The notes under the pieces were generated by a model. That model saw only the letters and a program-made list of their open reading frames with translations. It was not told where the DNA came from and did not search any database. This document shows, piece by piece, positions 7,591-14,259 of a stretch of 18,510 nucleotides of DNA. The DNA is from an uncultured Alistipes sp. (lineage in GTDB: Bacteria > Bacteroidota > Bacteroidia > Bacteroidales > Rikenellaceae): NCBI GenBank assembly GCA_900552955.1, contig USBO01000021.1, positions 1-18,510 of the forward strand. The letters are read 5' to 3'. Positions within the stretch are counted from its first letter, which is position 1; each line of letters starts with the position of its first letter. Made by a program: the position numbers and the translations under genes.

Positions 7591-8520
7591 ATGAAAAGAT
7601 TCAATCACATATTCCTCGCCGCCCTCTTCGGAGCATCGCTGCTGCTGGGCGGATGCCGCGAAGAGGAGAAGATCGCCGACGACCTCTATATCCCGGGACT
7701 GGGCGGCGAATACTATGCTCCGAACGAACTCGACAAATGGCTCGAGCAGCACTACACCGAGCCCTACAACATCGAAGTCGTCTACCGCTGGGATGCCGCA
7801 CAGTCCTACAGCAGTCTGTCGGAGGTGCAGCTCGTTCCCGTGAAGTTCGAGGCCGTGCAGCCGATGATGGCCGCGCTGCGCGACGTATGGTTCGAGCCTT
7901 ACATCCAGGCCACGGGCAATCAGGACTTCCTCAAGGAGGTCGCCCCCAAGAAGATCGTCCTGGTCGGCAGCCCCGAGTACCAGAACGGCTCCTTCAAGCT
8001 GGGCCAGGCCGAGGGCGGACGCAAGATTCTGCTGCTGAACGTCAATAACTTCGACGCATCGAACGAGAACGAATTGAAAGAGTCTCTCCACACGATCGTC
8101 CACGAGTTCACGCACATTCTCCACCAGACCAAGCTCTTCGACAAAAAGTATCAGGAAATTTCGACCGGTCGCTACAACTCCAACTGGACGTTGCTGAACG
8201 ACAACGAGGCCCGTCATCTGGGATTCATCACCAACTACTCGATGCTGAACAAAGACGAGGACTTCGCCGAGATGGTCTCGGGCATTCTGGTCTTCGGCAA
8301 GAAGTGGTTCGACGAGACCGTCCTGGCCGAAGCTGCCAAATCGACCGAGAACCCCAATGCGAAAGCCGATCTCGAAGCGAAACTGGCCATCGTCGAGAGC
8401 TATTTCCGCGACACGTGGAACATCGAGTTCTTCGACAACAAGACCACGGGCGAGAAGGGTCTGGAGACCTATTTCCGCCTCGCCATCGAAGATGTCGTTT
8501 CCAATCCTCCCACGGAATAG
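7591..8520 (+). CDS. SusCD-associated zinc metallohydrolase lipoprotein (HExxH)
   Basis: A putative gluzincin-type metallopeptidase anchored as a lipoprotein. With the ATG at 7591 the protein is 309 aa and opens with MKRFNHIFLAALFGASLLLGGC, giving a lipobox with C22. An in-frame ATG at 7576 would add five residues, and a TTG at 7555 overlaps the SusD gene; both give worse signal peptides. HTIVHEFTHILHQ carries the zinc motif H171-E172-F-T-H175. The downstream NKDEDFAEMVSG offers an acidic third ligand (E227 is my candidate). The arrangement matches the family described as substrate-import-associated zinc metallohydrolase lipoproteins, which are encoded beside SusC/SusD pairs. The natural substrate is not established. 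Its position between SusD and the DUF4302-like gene suggests that it trims or releases the imported ligand at the cell surface. Confidence 0.88.
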   Translation: MKRFNHIFLAALFGASLLLGGCREEEKIADDLYIPGLGGEYYAPNELDKWLEQHYTEPYNIEVVYRWDAAQSYSSLSEVQLVPVKFEAVQPMMAALRDVWFEPYIQATGNQDFLKEVAPKKIVLVGSPEYQNGSFKLGQAEGGRKILLLNVNNFDASNENELKESLHTIVHEFTHILHQTKLFDKKYQEISTGRYNSNWTLLNDNEARHLGFITNYSMLNKDEDFAEMVSGILVFGKKWFDETVLAEAAKSTENPNAKADLEAKLAIVESYFRDTWNIEFFDNKTTGEKGLETYFRLAIEDVVSNPPTE

Positions 8521-8566
8521 CGAACGCACCACGGTAATTTAACAAGCAAGAAAACGACAAGACACT

Positions 8567-9922
8567 ATGAGAAACTATATCAGCATACTCATTCTGATGG
8601 CTTCGGCGGCCGTTTACACGGCTTGCAACGAGAGCACGGTCACCATGGACGACAGTGTGGACGTTCGCGTGGATTCGGCCATGAAGGGGTATCAGGCGCA
8701 GCTCGCCGGAGCCGAATTCGGCTGGCTGGCCGACGTCGAGACCAGCAAAGGCTTCTACCGCTTCTGGATGGACTTCGCCGACAACAACATGGTCACGATG
8801 TTCACCGACAATCTGGATTATCCCGAGTATAACGGCATTCCGCGCACATCGACCTTCATGTTCCACGCCTATCAGCGTCCGGTGCTGACGTTCGACACCT
8901 ACAACTACCTCCACATCATCAGCGATCCCAACGATGCGATCAGCGGCGGTTCGGGCAACCTGGGTCTCAAGACCGACTTCGAGTTCGAGATCGAAGAGGT
9001 GACGGAGGATCAGCTCATCATGACGGGACGTATCAACCGCATCAAAGCCAAGCTGACCCGAGCCACGGAGGCCGAGATGCAGGCTGTCAAGCAGGGCAAG
9101 CTGCAGGAGGTGCTGCGCAATGCACCGACGTTCAAGCCCAACCTCTACTGCTACCTGGAGGTCAACGGGCTGGCCGTCGACGTGAAGTTGAGCACGCGCA
9201 CCGTAATGTTCCTCTACAAAGCGGGCAACGAGCCTCAGATCGAAGCCGTCGAGACGCACACCGACCTCATCACCAAAGACCTGGTGTTCGACACTCCCGT
9301 CACGATCAACGGCGTGGAAATCCGCGGACTGAAGTATCAGGCGGGCGACGGCAATACGGACAGCTTCACCACCGACAGCGACACCCCGATTCTGGTGCGC
9401 GCCAAGTCCAAGGCCAATATCGGCATGGAGGCCTGCTTCGGCGTCGAGAAGTACTACACGATCATGCGCGTGGAGGATGGCATGTTCCCCAGCACGGAGC
9501 CGTCGGACAACTATCTGGGCTATCTGATCCACAACATCATGCAGATGAAGATGCTGCTCACGTCTGGCGTCGCCTCGTTCTCGCACATCAACCTCTACTT
9601 CGGTCTGGACACGGAGGGCAACGCCCAGCTCACGATCGCTCCGGTGATCGGCGGCATCGGCCAGGAAATCCGCTACACCTACCAGATCAATTTCAATCAG
9701 GCGGGCGACAGTTTCACGATCGACGGTTCGACGCTTTCGATGGACAATATCGCCAGCAGTTTCAACGACGGCAGCATAAACAATCTGACCGAGTTCCTCA
9801 AGAACAAGACCTTCAAAGTCGAGTGGACGAACATCGGTTACGACGTCTATACGATGGGACAGCTGCGCGTTACGAACAGCAGCCAGCCGGCCGTTCTCTA
9901 CGGCGCACTGATGCAGGAGTAA
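8567..9922 (+). CDS. DUF4302-like lipoprotein of unknown function
   Basis: This 451-aa protein has a lipoprotein signal, MRNYISILILMASAAVYTAC, with C20 as the likely lipid anchor. The mature part starts with a short acidic linker, then AMKGYQAQLAGAEFGWLADVETSKGFYRFWMDFADNNMVTMFTDN. This pattern, and its place after a SusC/SusD/HExxH set, fits the Bacteroidetes family DUF4302. The family call is from memory of its features, not a search. No catalytic motif is visible; alternating hydrophobic strands suggest an all-beta fold. The gene begins 46 nt after the metallohydrolase and is the last of the operon, followed within 20 nt by a strong terminator. A role as an extra surface ligand-binding subunit is inference from context. 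Confidence 0.8.
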   Translation: MRNYISILILMASAAVYTACNESTVTMDDSVDVRVDSAMKGYQAQLAGAEFGWLADVETSKGFYRFWMDFADNNMVTMFTDNLDYPEYNGIPRTSTFMFHAYQRPVLTFDTYNYLHIISDPNDAISGGSGNLGLKTDFEFEIEEVTEDQLIMTGRINRIKAKLTRATEAEMQAVKQGKLQEVLRNAPTFKPNLYCYLEVNGLAVDVKLSTRTVMFLYKAGNEPQIEAVETHTDLITKDLVFDTPVTINGVEIRGLKYQAGDGNTDSFTTDSDTPILVRAKSKANIGMEACFGVEKYYTIMRVEDGMFPSTEPSDNYLGYLIHNIMQMKMLLTSGVASFSHINLYFGLDTEGNAQLTIAPVIGGIGQEIRYTYQINFNQAGDSFTIDGSTLSMDNIASSFNDGSINNLTEFLKNKTFKVEWTNIGYDVYTMGQLRVTNSSQPAVLYGALMQE

Positions 9923-9941
9923 TTTCTGCCCATTCGAACGA

Positions 9942-9979
9942 AGCGACCGGACACAGATTGTGTCCGGTCGCTCTCTTTT
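9942..9979 (+). terminator. Rho-independent terminator of the SusC/D operon
   Basis: AGCGACCGGACACA (9942-9955) pairs perfectly with TGTGTCCGGTCGCT (9959-9972), a 14-bp stem with a GAT loop, followed by CTCTTTT. It begins 19 nt after the stop codon of the DUF4302-like gene. The tract is better on the + strand, so this is the operon end. Confidence 0.92.
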
Positions 9980-10152
9980 ACCCTCCTCTCGTTGCACACT
10001 CCGGCCAGCACAGCTCCGAGAGTTGCGAACCAGGGCTTCCCGATTATAAAAACAGCTATTTTCGGACGAAACACACCGACAGAAGGGAGTGTTGCACCGT
10101 CACGCGCGGCTACGAACGCGGCACATGCCACCGTGACGCACAGGCATAAATG
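9980..10152. other. Gap between two facing terminators
   Basis: About 170 bases separate the SusC/D operon terminator from the tRNA terminator on the other strand. No credible gene is seen. GTTGCAC occurs twice (9991-9997 and 10091-10097), and ACACTCC (9996-10002) has an inverted partner, GGAGTGT (10086-10092), bounding a segment of about 100 bases. Either could be chance. Confidence 0.4.
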
Positions 10153-10181
10153 AAAAAGAGGTCACGATTCCTCGTAACCTC
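10153..10181 (-). terminator. Terminator of the tRNA-Arg gene
   Basis: On the - strand GAGGTTACGA pairs with TCGTGACCTC (ten pairs, one T-G) around a GGAA loop, followed by five Ts (10153-10157). The hairpin starts 12 nt after the 3' end of the tRNA, as expected for a single-gene transcript. Confidence 0.88.
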
Positions 10182-10193
10182 TTCAAAAATCTG

Positions 10194-10267
10194 TGACTCC
10201 GACAGGATTCAAACCTGTAACCTCTTGATCCGTAGTCAAGTGCTCTATTCAGTTAAGCTACGGAGCC
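10194..10267 (-). tRNA. tRNA-Arg (anticodon ACG)
   Basis: The - strand folds into a complete 74-nt cloverleaf. The acceptor GGCTCCG pairs with CGGAGTC (one G-U) and the discriminator is A. The D stem is GCTT/GAGC. The anticodon stem CTTGA/TCAAG holds the loop CTACGGA, giving anticodon ACG, read as ICG after deamination of A34, for CGU/CGC/CGA arginine codons. The variable loop is AGGTT, and the T stem ACAGG/CCTGT holds the loop TTTGAAT. The 3' CCA is not encoded and must be added. The D loop AACTGAATA has A at position 19 and the T loop has T at position 56, replacing the usual G19-C56 tertiary pair by A19-U56. A15 with T48 keeps the Levitt pair. The gene has its own promoter and terminator. 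Confidence 0.97.
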
Positions 10268-10285
10268 ATTCCCTTATTGCGAGTG

Positions 10286-10317
10286 CAAATGTAGGGCATT
10301 TTTCCGGAATATGCAAA
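10286..10317 (-). promoter_or_regulatory. Promoter of the tRNA-Arg gene
   Basis: On the - strand a TTTG -33 element (10314-10317) is separated by exactly 20 nt from a TACATTTG -7 element (10286-10293), a full match to the Bacteroidetes TTTG/TAnnTTTG promoter. Transcription would start near 10280, about 12 nt before the tRNA. It is the best promoter in the window and serves as a spacing reference for the others. Confidence 0.85.
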
Positions 10318-10639
10318 TTTTTTCACATATTTTTCGAACATTTCTGAAAATAACTTTCCCGAAAGCTCTTTTCGGCCCGTTTCCCGCCTGCCCTCCGCTC
10401 CTGGCGGTTTGCACCTCCCGCCGTGCGGAGGCTCAGCCCTCCTCCGCTGACCGCTGCTAACAAGCTCAACTGCACACCTCCGCTGCTGCAACTTCCGCCG
10501 TCACCGTCCGCCGTCGGATCAGAGGCTCCGAAGCCGGCACAACGAAAACAACGTGAAGCGCCCCGAACGGCGCTGCCAGCGATCTGCAACGGATCGGAGC
10601 GCCTCCACCGCTCCCGAGCGGCCCTCGCCGCACCCGACG
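10318..10639. other. GC-rich non-coding gap between tRNA-Arg and the nuclease terminator
   Basis: These 322 bases hold no gene I can support; the short reading frames across it have low-complexity Arg/Pro/Ala content and no family resemblance. A small hairpin, CCGAAA/TTTCGG, lies at 10359-10375. The heptamer CTCCGCT recurs at least three times between about 10390 and 10490. It may be decayed sequence. Confidence 0.45.
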
Positions 10640-10668
10640 AAAAACGGGACGGCCTTCGGCCGCCCCGT
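10640..10668 (-). terminator. Terminator of the S1/P1 nuclease gene
   Basis: On the - strand ACGGG-G-CGGCC pairs with GGCCG-T-CCCGT around a GAA loop, 11 pairs including one G-U, followed by a T tract (10640-10643) and CGT. The pair that is G-U on the - strand is an A-C mismatch on the + strand, which fixes the direction. It starts 20 nt after the nuclease stop codon. Confidence 0.88.
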
Positions 10669-10688
10669 CCCCCAAAACAGACTTTCCG

Positions 10689-11516
10689 TCACTTTCCGAA
10701 AACGTCGTTCAGCACCGCTGCCAGCCGGTAACCCGCCTTCACGAGCTGGCTCTCGGCCAACGGCTTGTATCGCTTGATGAAATCGGCGCCGATCGTATCG
10801 CCCTCCTGCACGTCGTAGATGCACTTCGACGCCGCAGCCGAGTCGCGGCCCCAATCGCTGACCGTACCGGCCGTGATGGCAGCCTGCTCCGCCTTCGTAT
10901 AGCGGTCGAGCAGCCATGCCAGATCGGAGAAGCTCCACGGATGGGAGCGCTGGATGACCGCCGAGTCCCAGATGGTGTGATAACGCATCTCCTGACCGAA
11001 ATAGTTCACCTTGTAATACCCGATGGTCGTATTGCCCGGGTAGCGGATATGCGCCGGACAATGCATGTCGCCCACGCAGTGCACGATCAGCTTGATGCGC
11101 GCCTGGCGCGTCGAGTCGTCCAGCTCGCGGACGTGGTTTTTCAGCATGTCGGCCGACTCCTCGATATAATGGAGGCAGTTGGCCAGATAGTCGTTGGTGC
11201 CGGGCCAGCGGTTACCGGGCACGACCTCGCCCTCGGCGTCGACCGAGAAGGTGTGGGGCAACTGGTGCATGCGGTTGCCTTTGGTGGGATCGTAGCCCAG
11301 ATCGACGAGCATCTGAGGCTTGTATTCGTCGAGCCACGATGCGTAGTAGACGATCGACTGGCCGTCGAGCCACTTGTCCAGATTGGCCTTCGCCTTTTTC
11401 GTCAGATGTTGTTCGGCGATGCGCGCCACGGTCGCATGCCCCAGACGTCCCCATGCCATCATGTTCTGCGTCGCAAACAACGCAATCAGGGTGAGGAACA
11501 GAATCGGTTTCTTCAT
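10689..11516 (-). CDS. Secreted S1/P1-type zinc nuclease
   Basis: S1/P1 nucleases hydrolyse single-stranded DNA and RNA with three zinc ions. The 275-aa protein has a signal peptide, MKKPILFLTLIALFATQNMMA, and cleavage after A21 leaves Trp as mature residue 1, as this family needs because the N-terminal Trp binds zinc. All nine zinc ligands of nuclease P1 have counterparts: W22, H27 (WGRLGH), D63 (SWLDEYK), H84 (MHQLP), H146 and D150 (HCVGDMH), H156, H180 and D184 (HTIWD). The spacings H-x3-D-x5-H and H-x3-D match P1 exactly. The enzyme should therefore be active in the periplasm or outside the cell, where it could salvage nucleic acid for phosphate or nucleosides. It is a single-gene unit with its own terminator. 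C147 and C153 sit inside the metal motif, where F and Q are more usual. Confidence 0.93.
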   Translation of the reverse strand: MKKPILFLTLIALFATQNMMAWGRLGHATVARIAEQHLTKKAKANLDKWLDGQSIVYYASWLDEYKPQMLVDLGYDPTKGNRMHQLPHTFSVDAEGEVVPGNRWPGTNDYLANCLHYIEESADMLKNHVRELDDSTRQARIKLIVHCVGDMHCPAHIRYPGNTTIGYYKVNYFGQEMRYHTIWDSAVIQRSHPWSFSDLAWLLDRYTKAEQAAITAGTVSDWGRDSAAASKCIYDVQEGDTIGADFIKRYKPLAESQLVKAGYRLAAVLNDVFGK

Positions 11517-11723
11517 TTTTCTAATTTTTTCGGTTCAACGGAGAGCGATCCCTCCGATTGTAATATACGTTTCCGGCGGAAAAAAGTTTTGGTCGGAGCG
11601 TTATTTTTTGATCTCATGCCGTATTTTTCGGGCTTCACAGCGGAAATCTCCGCTCATGACCCGACAGCGACTGCGCACCGCCCCACTCGTCCGACCGCGA
11701 CACACCGCCGCTGCAAGCGAACG
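11517..11723. other. Upstream region of the nuclease gene
   Basis: The gap between the nuclease start and the glp terminator is AT-rich near the start codon. On the - strand TATATTAC (11560-11567) resembles a -7 element at TAnnTT only, and no TTTG lies 19-21 nt upstream, so the promoter is not firmly identified. Two small inverted repeats are present: TTTCC/GGAAA at 11570-11582 and AGCGGA/TCCGCT at 11639-11654. Confidence 0.35.
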
Positions 11724-11756
11724 AAAACCGGCTGCGAAGTGGCTCCGCAGCCGGTT
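11724..11756 (-). terminator. Terminator of the glpABC operon
   Basis: On the - strand AACCGGCTGCGGAG pairs with CTTCGCAGCCGGTT (14 pairs, one G-U) around a CCA loop, and the T run continues past the stem before CGT. The inner three pairs form properly only on the - strand, supporting that direction. It lies 18 nt beyond the glpC stop codon. Confidence 0.9.
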
Positions 11757-11774
11757 CGAATCCGTTCCGTCCGA

Positions 11775-12989
11775 TCACTCGGCATCGAGTGCCGCTGCCA
11801 GCAGCGACAACGGATGCTCGACCCGCTTGGAGGTCGACATCTCGATCTGCCACTTGCAAGTCTCGCAGTCGGTGGCCACCACGTCGCAGCCCGACGCTTC
11901 GATCTGTCGGAACAACCCCTCGCCGATGCGCTGCGAGGTGGCGTAGTTCTCCTTCTTGAAGCCATAGGTGCCCGCGATGCCGCAGCATTGCGAGTCGAGC
12001 ACCGTCAGCTCCACCGAGGGGATCATCTTCAGCAGTTCGATCGAATAATACGACCACCCGAGCTTCTCCATGTGGCAGGGCGTGTGGTAGGCCACCTTCA
12101 CCCTGGGCGCATCCTTGCGCCAGCGCAGCGTCGCCTCGCCCGACTCCAGCAACCGGTAGATGTAGCGCGTGGCCAGCTCCACCCGATCGCGCACGTCCGA
12201 CGTATCGACGCCCAGCAGGTGAGGATACTCGTCGCGCAGCGTGAAGGTGCAGGTCGACGAGGTGCCCAGCACGGGCAGCCCGCGCTCCACGACCGACTTG
12301 CGGATCGACGCCACGTTGACCTCGGCCTGCCGCTTGGCCTGTTCGATCAACCCGTTGGAGATCAGCGCCACGCCGCAGCACTTCTCCTTCTCGAGCAGCT
12401 GCACGCCGATGCCCAGCGCATTCATCACCTTCACGAAATCCTTGCCCAGCGGCGGATTGTTGTAGTTGACGTAGCAGCCGTGGAAGTAGCTGACCTGCCG
12501 CGGGAAGGCCGCCTGCGCCGCACGCTGCTTGCGCATCCACCCCTCGAACGTCCCGAAGGCGTATTTGGGGAAGGTGCGGCGGTGGTCGATCCCGATCATC
12601 TTGTCCATCATCAGTTTCACGGGCTTCAGCCCCACCGTGGCGTTGACGATCGGCGCCAGCGGCGTCGAGAGCGTCCCCACCAGATCGGTGTTCGCCAGCA
12701 TGAACTCGCGCAGCCCGGGCCGTTTGCGGCCGTGCCTGATGCGCGCGAGCTGGATGATGTCGCCGATGCGCACGTTCGACGGGCAGGCCACCTCGCACCG
12801 TTTGCAGTTGAGGCAGTATTTGAGCGCCTCGTCATAGAAGGCGGGCTGCTTCAGACGCAGACGCTCGCCGTCGGGCCCCGCCTGCTTCGGCCCCGGGAAG
12901 AGCGGATTGGCAGCCGCCGCAGGGCAGTAGACCGTGCAGACGGTGCATTTGATACACTGCTCGAAATTATTTTCGCTGTATTCCGTCAT
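11775..12989 (-). CDS. glpC: Anaerobic glycerol-3-phosphate dehydrogenase, subunit C (iron-sulfur)
   Basis: GlpC carries electrons from the GlpAB catalytic dimer to the membrane quinone pool and anchors the complex. The 404-aa protein (E. coli 396) has two [4Fe-4S] ferredoxin motifs, C12/C15/C18/C22 followed by P and C59/C62/C65/C69 followed by P. It also has two cysteine-rich CCG domains: HGC at 172 with CCG at 204-206, and C305 with CCG at 335-337 and C375/C378. These CCG domains are shared with heterodisulfide reductase HdrB-type proteins. The ATG at 12989 is preceded by a good Shine-Dalgarno that overlaps the glpB stop codon, so translation is probably coupled. It is the last gene of the operon, and the terminator follows 18 nt after the stop. 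The gene order A-B-C matches E. coli. Confidence 0.95.
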   Translation of the reverse strand: MTEYSENNFEQCIKCTVCTVYCPAAAANPLFPGPKQAGPDGERLRLKQPAFYDEALKYCLNCKRCEVACPSNVRIGDIIQLARIRHGRKRPGLREFMLANTDLVGTLSTPLAPIVNATVGLKPVKLMMDKMIGIDHRRTFPKYAFGTFEGWMRKQRAAQAAFPRQVSYFHGCYVNYNNPPLGKDFVKVMNALGIGVQLLEKEKCCGVALISNGLIEQAKRQAEVNVASIRKSVVERGLPVLGTSSTCTFTLRDEYPHLLGVDTSDVRDRVELATRYIYRLLESGEATLRWRKDAPRVKVAYHTPCHMEKLGWSYYSIELLKMIPSVELTVLDSQCCGIAGTYGFKKENYATSQRIGEGLFRQIEASGCDVVATDCETCKWQIEMSTSKRVEHPLSLLAAALDAE

Positions 12990-12994
12990 GGCTT

Positions 12995-13000
12995 CTCCTT
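12995..13000 (-). promoter_or_regulatory. Shine-Dalgarno of glpC overlapping the glpB stop
   Basis: On the - strand the glpB stop codon TAA runs directly into AAGGAG, which lies 5 nt before the glpC ATG. Good Shine-Dalgarno sites are uncommon in Bacteroidetes; I saw no comparable one at the other starts here. Confidence 0.7.
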
Positions 13001-14255
13001 ATTTACGTAAAATTTCCTCGGCGGCGGCCAGCGCCGTGAGCATCGACACACCTGCGCCGCACCCCTCCTTCACGGGATTGAATCCCGCCAGTCCGGCACC
13101 GATCGCATAGAGGTTCTCCACCGCGCGGCCGCCGCGCAGTCCGCGCAGCCGCCCGTCGCACTTCACGCCGAACTGCTCGAACGGCTGCGCCGCGAACAGG
13201 TCGCGGTCGTACCATGCACCGCGGTCGGCGGCACAGGCCACATCCAGCCCGAAAAGCGGCTCGCGCACGCCCTCCGCCGCAGCCACCAGCCCCTGACTGA
13301 AATAGCTGCCCGTGGCCAGCACGTAATCGTCGGCCGTGAAGGCGATGTCGCCGTGATCGGCCGTGTAGAGCGCCGCGACGCGGTCGCCCTCGGCGTCGTA
13401 CCGCACGGCCGTGTCGCCCAGCATGTAGACGCCGCCCGCCTGCTGGAAACTGCGGCGCAACTGCAACTGCGCCTGCAACCCGGGCACCGACGGCGGCAGC
13501 GTGGCGACCACCGCCACGGGGCGGCCGATCCGCCGGGCGAGCTCGGCCGCCGCACCGCGCCGGTCGATCCCCAGCACGGCGGGCAGCAGCACCGCTTCGG
13601 CGTCACCCGCCTCACGTGCGAGGATGAGCGCCAGCTCGTCGAGATTCTCCTGCCGGTCGAAGATGCGGGCGATGTTGGCCGAACGCATCTCGCTCGGGTT
13701 GTTGCGGATCGTCCCGAGCGCCGGCAGGTTGAACGTGCGCACCGCACACTCGGTACCCATGCGGCGGAATCCCTCCGCGAGAAACTGGGTGTAGAAGTCG
13801 AGGAAGCCCTCGGCATTGAACAATGCCACCTTGCGCCACGGCAGCGCATCGGGCGACGAACTGCGCACATACCCCTCGAGCGTCAGCCATGCAGGTTTGA
13901 GCCCGCCCATCGGCGTGAGGCGGTAATGGTTGCGCGCAGCGTCGCCCTCGACGGCCACGCCCGCTTCGGCAAGCAGCGCGGCCGCCTCGGCCGCCAGCGC
14001 ACCGAAACGTTCGGCACCGATCCTGGCATAGGGATGTTCGGGCGCCTGACGGATCGTCTCGCCCACCGACTCCGCAGGAGAGGTCACGGGCGTACCGTCG
14101 GGCAGCGCCCCCAGCAGATCGAACGACCCCGACGAGAAGTGCAGCGCGCTCTGCCCCGACGAGACAATGGCGCAGCGCCGGCCCGCTTTCGCAAGGCGGA
14201 TGCCGCAGACGAGCCCCGCGAGGCCGCCGCCGATGATTACACTATCGAATTTCAT
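12999..14255 (-). CDS. glpB: Anaerobic glycerol-3-phosphate dehydrogenase, subunit B
   Basis: GlpB is the second flavin-binding subunit of the anaerobic sn-glycerol-3-phosphate dehydrogenase, which forms dihydroxyacetone phosphate. Starting at the ATG at 14255 the protein is 418 aa, matching E. coli GlpB (419). It begins MKFDSVIIGGGLAGL, a dinucleotide-binding G-G-G-x-x-G fold (G9-G14). Near the C terminus the segment YAIGAGLAGFNPVKEGCGAGVSML is typical of GlpB. An in-frame GTG at 14279 would add eight residues and overlap glpA; I prefer the ATG because the homology starts there and it leaves a natural 4-nt gap. It sits between glpA and glpC. Interior sequence is intact, with no frameshift. 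Confidence 0.93.
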   Translation of the reverse strand: MKFDSVIIGGGLAGLVCGIRLAKAGRRCAIVSSGQSALHFSSGSFDLLGALPDGTPVTSPAESVGETIRQAPEHPYARIGAERFGALAAEAAALLAEAGVAVEGDAARNHYRLTPMGGLKPAWLTLEGYVRSSSPDALPWRKVALFNAEGFLDFYTQFLAEGFRRMGTECAVRTFNLPALGTIRNNPSEMRSANIARIFDRQENLDELALILAREAGDAEAVLLPAVLGIDRRGAAAELARRIGRPVAVVATLPPSVPGLQAQLQLRRSFQQAGGVYMLGDTAVRYDAEGDRVAALYTADHGDIAFTADDYVLATGSYFSQGLVAAAEGVREPLFGLDVACAADRGAWYDRDLFAAQPFEQFGVKCDGRLRGLRGGRAVENLYAIGAGLAGFNPVKEGCGAGVSMLTALAAAEEILRK

Positions 14256-14259
14256 ATCG

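Noticed and set aside
8228..9997. 589-codon - strand frame across the DUF4302-like gene
   Set aside because: It runs through the operon terminator and into the metallohydrolase gene, and shows low-complexity shadow composition.
9898..10131. 77-residue - strand frame between the operon terminator and the tRNA
   Set aside because: It reads across the 14-bp terminator stem and the end of the DUF4302-like gene and has no recognised family; kept only as a low-interest note on the gap.
10423..10731. Small + frame between tRNA-Arg and the nuclease
   Set aside because: Pro/Arg/Ser low complexity, and it overlaps the nuclease terminator and coding end.
10941..13010. 689-codon + strand frame over the nuclease and glpC
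   Set aside because: It spans two genes, their promoter gap and a terminator, all on the opposite strand; the product is His/Arg/Val-rich with no motif.
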